Below the pieces are notes generated by a model. The model saw only the letters and a list, made by a program, of their open reading frames with translations. It ran no database searches and had not been told where the DNA came from. Source: Sphingobium estronivorans (GTDB lineage: Bacteria > Pseudomonadota > Alphaproteobacteria > Sphingomonadales > Sphingomonadaceae). From it: 64,000 nt of DNA. The translations under genes were made by a program, and so were the position numbers. Shown here piece by piece: positions 62,280-64,000 of this stretch (its first letter is position 1; each line of letters opens with the position of its first letter). Where the stretch lies: assembly GCF_008692605.1 (NCBI RefSeq), contig NZ_LFCT01000001.1, positions 124,001 to 188,000 on the forward strand, in the 5' to 3' direction.

Positions 62280-64000
62280 TCATGATGAAACGGGTTGAGG
62301 GATGGGATCGGTCTTGGGCCGGCGCAACAGCAGATAGGCGGCGGGCAGGACGAACATTGAGAGCAAGGGCGCGGTCAGCATGCCGCCGATCATCGGCGCG
62401 GCAATCCGGCTCATGACCTCCGAACCCGCGCCTGATCCCAGCAGGATCGGCAGCAGGCCGGCCAGGATCACCGCCACCGTCATCGCCTTGGGACGGACGC
62501 GCAGCAGCGCGCCTTCGCGCACGGCGGCCTCGACTTCGGCGGCGTCCGGATTTGCGGTGTGCTCCGCCAGCGCGTTCTTGAGATAGATCAGCATCACCAC
62601 CCCGAACTCGGCGGAGATGCCGGCGAGCGCGATGAACCCGACCCCGGTGGCAACCGACTGGTTGAACCCCAGCAGATAGAGCGTCCAGATGCCGCCGGTC
62701 AGCGCGAACGGCAGCGTGCCCATGATCAGCGCAGCCTCGTCGAAGCGGCCGAAGATCAGGTAGAGCAGCACGAAGATGATCAGCAGCGTCGCGGGCACGA
62801 CCAGCTTCAACCGGTCGACTGCGCGCTCGAGATATTCGAACTGGCCCGAATAGGCGATGCTGACCCCCGGCGAGAGCCGAACCTGTCTCGCCACCGCGCG
62901 TTGCAGATCGCCAACCACCGAGGCGAGATCGCGCCCGCGCACATCGACATAGACCCAGGTCGAGGGCCGGGCATTCTCGGTCTTGAGCATCGGCGGCCCT
63001 TCGGCGATCGTGACATTGGCGACCGTGCCGAGGGTGATCTGCTGGCCCGCGGGCGTCAGGATCGGTAGCCCCCGCAGCCCGTCGAGGCTGTCGCGCAATT
63101 CGCGCGGATAGCGCACGCTGATCGGGTAGCGGGCGAGGCCCTCGACCGTCTCGCCGATCGTCTCGCCGCCGATCGCGCCGGAGACGATGGCCTGGACGTC
63201 GGCGATGTTGAGCCCGAACCGCGCGGCGGCGGCGCGGTCTATGTCGACATCGACATAGCGTCCGCCGGTCAGCCGCTCGGCGAGCGCCGAGCTGACGCCG
63301 GGCACGCTCCTGGCCACGGTCTCGACATCATGCGCGATGCGGTCGAGCTCGGCGAGGTCACTGCCCGACACCTTGACCCCGATCGGGCTCTTGATGCCCG
63401 TCGCGAGCATGTCGATGCGGTTGCGGATCGGCGGCACCCAGATATTGGCGAGACCCGGAAGCTTCACCCGGCGATCGAGCTCGTCGACAAGGCGTTCGGG
63501 CGTCATGCCCGACCGCCACTGGTCGCGGGGCTTGAATTGGATCGTCGTCTCGAACATTTCGAGCGGCGCGGGATCGGTCGCGGTCTCGGCGCGGCCGGCC
63601 TTGCCGAACACGCTTTCGACTTCGGGCACGGTCTTGATCAGGCGGTCGGTCTGCTGGAGCAGCTCACTCGCCTTGGCGGCCGAGAGGCCCGGCAGCGCCG
63701 AGGGCATGTAGAGCAGGTCGCCCTCGTCGAGATTGGGCATGAACTCGCCGCCGAGCCGGCTGAGCGGCCAGGCCGTGGTGGCGAACACCAGAGCCGCGAT
63801 CAGCAGCACTGCCTTGGGCCGCTTCATCGTCCAGTCGATCGCGGGCCGGTAGATATTGGTGAGCCAGCGATTGACCGGATTGGCCTGCTCGGCCGGAATG
63901 CGGCCCCGGATCAGCCAGCCCATCAGGATCGGCACCAGGGTCACCGACAGGATCGCGGCCGCGCCCATCGCATAGGTCTTGGTGAAGGCGAGCGGCGCGA
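62280..64000 (-). CDS. cusA: CusA/SilA-family heavy-metal RND pump, C-terminal part (5' end outside window)
   Basis: The frame is open to the right edge, so about 573 residues of the C-terminal half are seen. It includes the second periplasmic loop starting [19 protein letters not shown] and the helix region [26 protein letters not shown], characteristic of Cu(I)/Ag(I) pumps of the CusA group. With the downstream CusF-like protein it indicates copper or silver export; CusB and CusC should lie beyond the window. Confidence 0.88.
   Translation of the reverse strand, partial: APLAFTKTYAMGAAAILSVTLVPILMGWLIRGRIPAEQANPVNRWLTNIYRPAIDWTMKRPKAVLLIAALVFATTAWPLSRLGGEFMPNLDEGDLLYMPSALPGLSAAKASELLQQTDRLIKTVPEVESVFGKAGRAETATDPAPLEMFETTIQFKPRDQWRSGMTPERLVDELDRRVKLPGLANIWVPPIRNRIDMLATGIKSPIGVKVSGSDLAELDRIAHDVETVARSVPGVSSALAERLTGGRYVDVDIDRAAAARFGLNIADVQAIVSGAIGGETIGETVEGLARYPISVRYPRELRDSLDGLRGLPILTPAGQQITLGTVANVTIAEGPPMLKTENARPSTWVYVDVRGRDLASVVGDLQRAVARQVRLSPGVSIAYSGQFEYLERAVDRLKLVVPATLLIIFVLLYLIFGRFDEAALIMGTLPFALTGGIWTLYLLGFNQSVATGVGFIALAGISAEFGVVMLIYLKNALAEHTANPDAAEVEAAVREGALLRVRPKAMTVAVILAGLLPILLGSGAGSEVMSRIAAPMIGGMLTAPLLSMFVLPAAYLLLRRPKTDPIPQPVSS

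Noticed and set aside
1..64000. CRISPR arrays, rRNA and tRNA genes
   Set aside because: No regularly spaced repeats, rRNA-conserved blocks or convincing tRNA cloverleaf were noticed on reading either strand; a covariance scan was not possible.

Overview
The window is a GC-rich stretch of alphaproteobacterial DNA. Its gene families and gene orders (czc-type RND modules, YeeE/SQR sulfur operons, Tn3/Tni transposons, heavy ATGA start-stop overlap) fit a sphingomonad such as Sphingomonas, Sphingobium or Novosphingobium. The concentration of metal-resistance operons, nested transposons and a possible restriction cassette suggests a plasmid or an accessory island. No replication or conjugation gene was recognised, so the replicon type is inference. 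Both ends cut through genes: a ClC-channel CBS region at the left and a CusA-type RND pump at the right.

Layout. (1) 1-8.4 kb: a sulfide/persulfide operon on the minus strand (ETHE1-like hydrolase, two YeeE/YedE permease halves, phosphatase-SQR fusion, TauE/SafE, Lgt-TlpA fusion, two DsbA-like proteins). It faces a peroxiredoxin and a BigR/SqrR-like ArsR regulator across a perfect 7-5-7 palindrome; a decayed dsrE-like pseudogene follows. (2) 8.4-13.3 kb: a fluoride unit on the minus strand, with a sigma70-like promoter, a crcB-type fluoride riboswitch, a CLC-F channel fused to DUF190, a half-size EamA transporter and two secreted phosphoesterases. (3) 13.4-23.3 kb: a two-component system divergent from a PepSY protein, a TolC/HlyD/RND tripartite pump, a beta-propeller protein and a PAP2 phosphatase. 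(4) 23.3-29.4 kb: a ribbon-helix-helix regulator preceded by 24-bp repeats, then an Eco57I-like DNA methyltransferase, a PD-(D/E)XK nuclease-like protein and a tyrosine recombinase. (5) 29.65-32.73 kb: a compact tniA/tniB/resolvase transposon with 48-bp inverted repeats and no tniQ.

(6) 32.9-49.3 kb: divalent-metal resistance, with a retropepsin-PDZ protein, a ZntR-like MerR regulator, a short CDF exporter, a cytochrome c-FTR1 fusion, CzcI-like/CzcC/CzcB/CzcA, two small lipoproteins, a ZIP transporter, a second short CDF exporter, a P1B-4 ATPase and a HAD hydrolase. (7) 49.46-60.33 kb: a Tn3-family transposon (38-bp ends, tnpR plus a GNAT passenger) whose tnpA is split by a complete second Tn3-family mercury transposon at 49887-56493, flanked by a 5-bp duplication ATTCT. 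(8) 60.3-64 kb: a nuclease-like protein with an HhH-like segment, a CusF-like copper-binding protein and the C-terminal part of CusA.

The most interesting observations are: the fluoride riboswitch driving a CLC-F-DUF190 fusion together with phosphoesterases; two near-identical MerR-type promoters that link an uncharacterised retropepsin-PDZ protein to metal sensing; the RHH/methyltransferase/nuclease cassette; and the exactly reconstructable nested mercury transposon. All assignments come from reading motifs and sequence patterns; no database search was possible.
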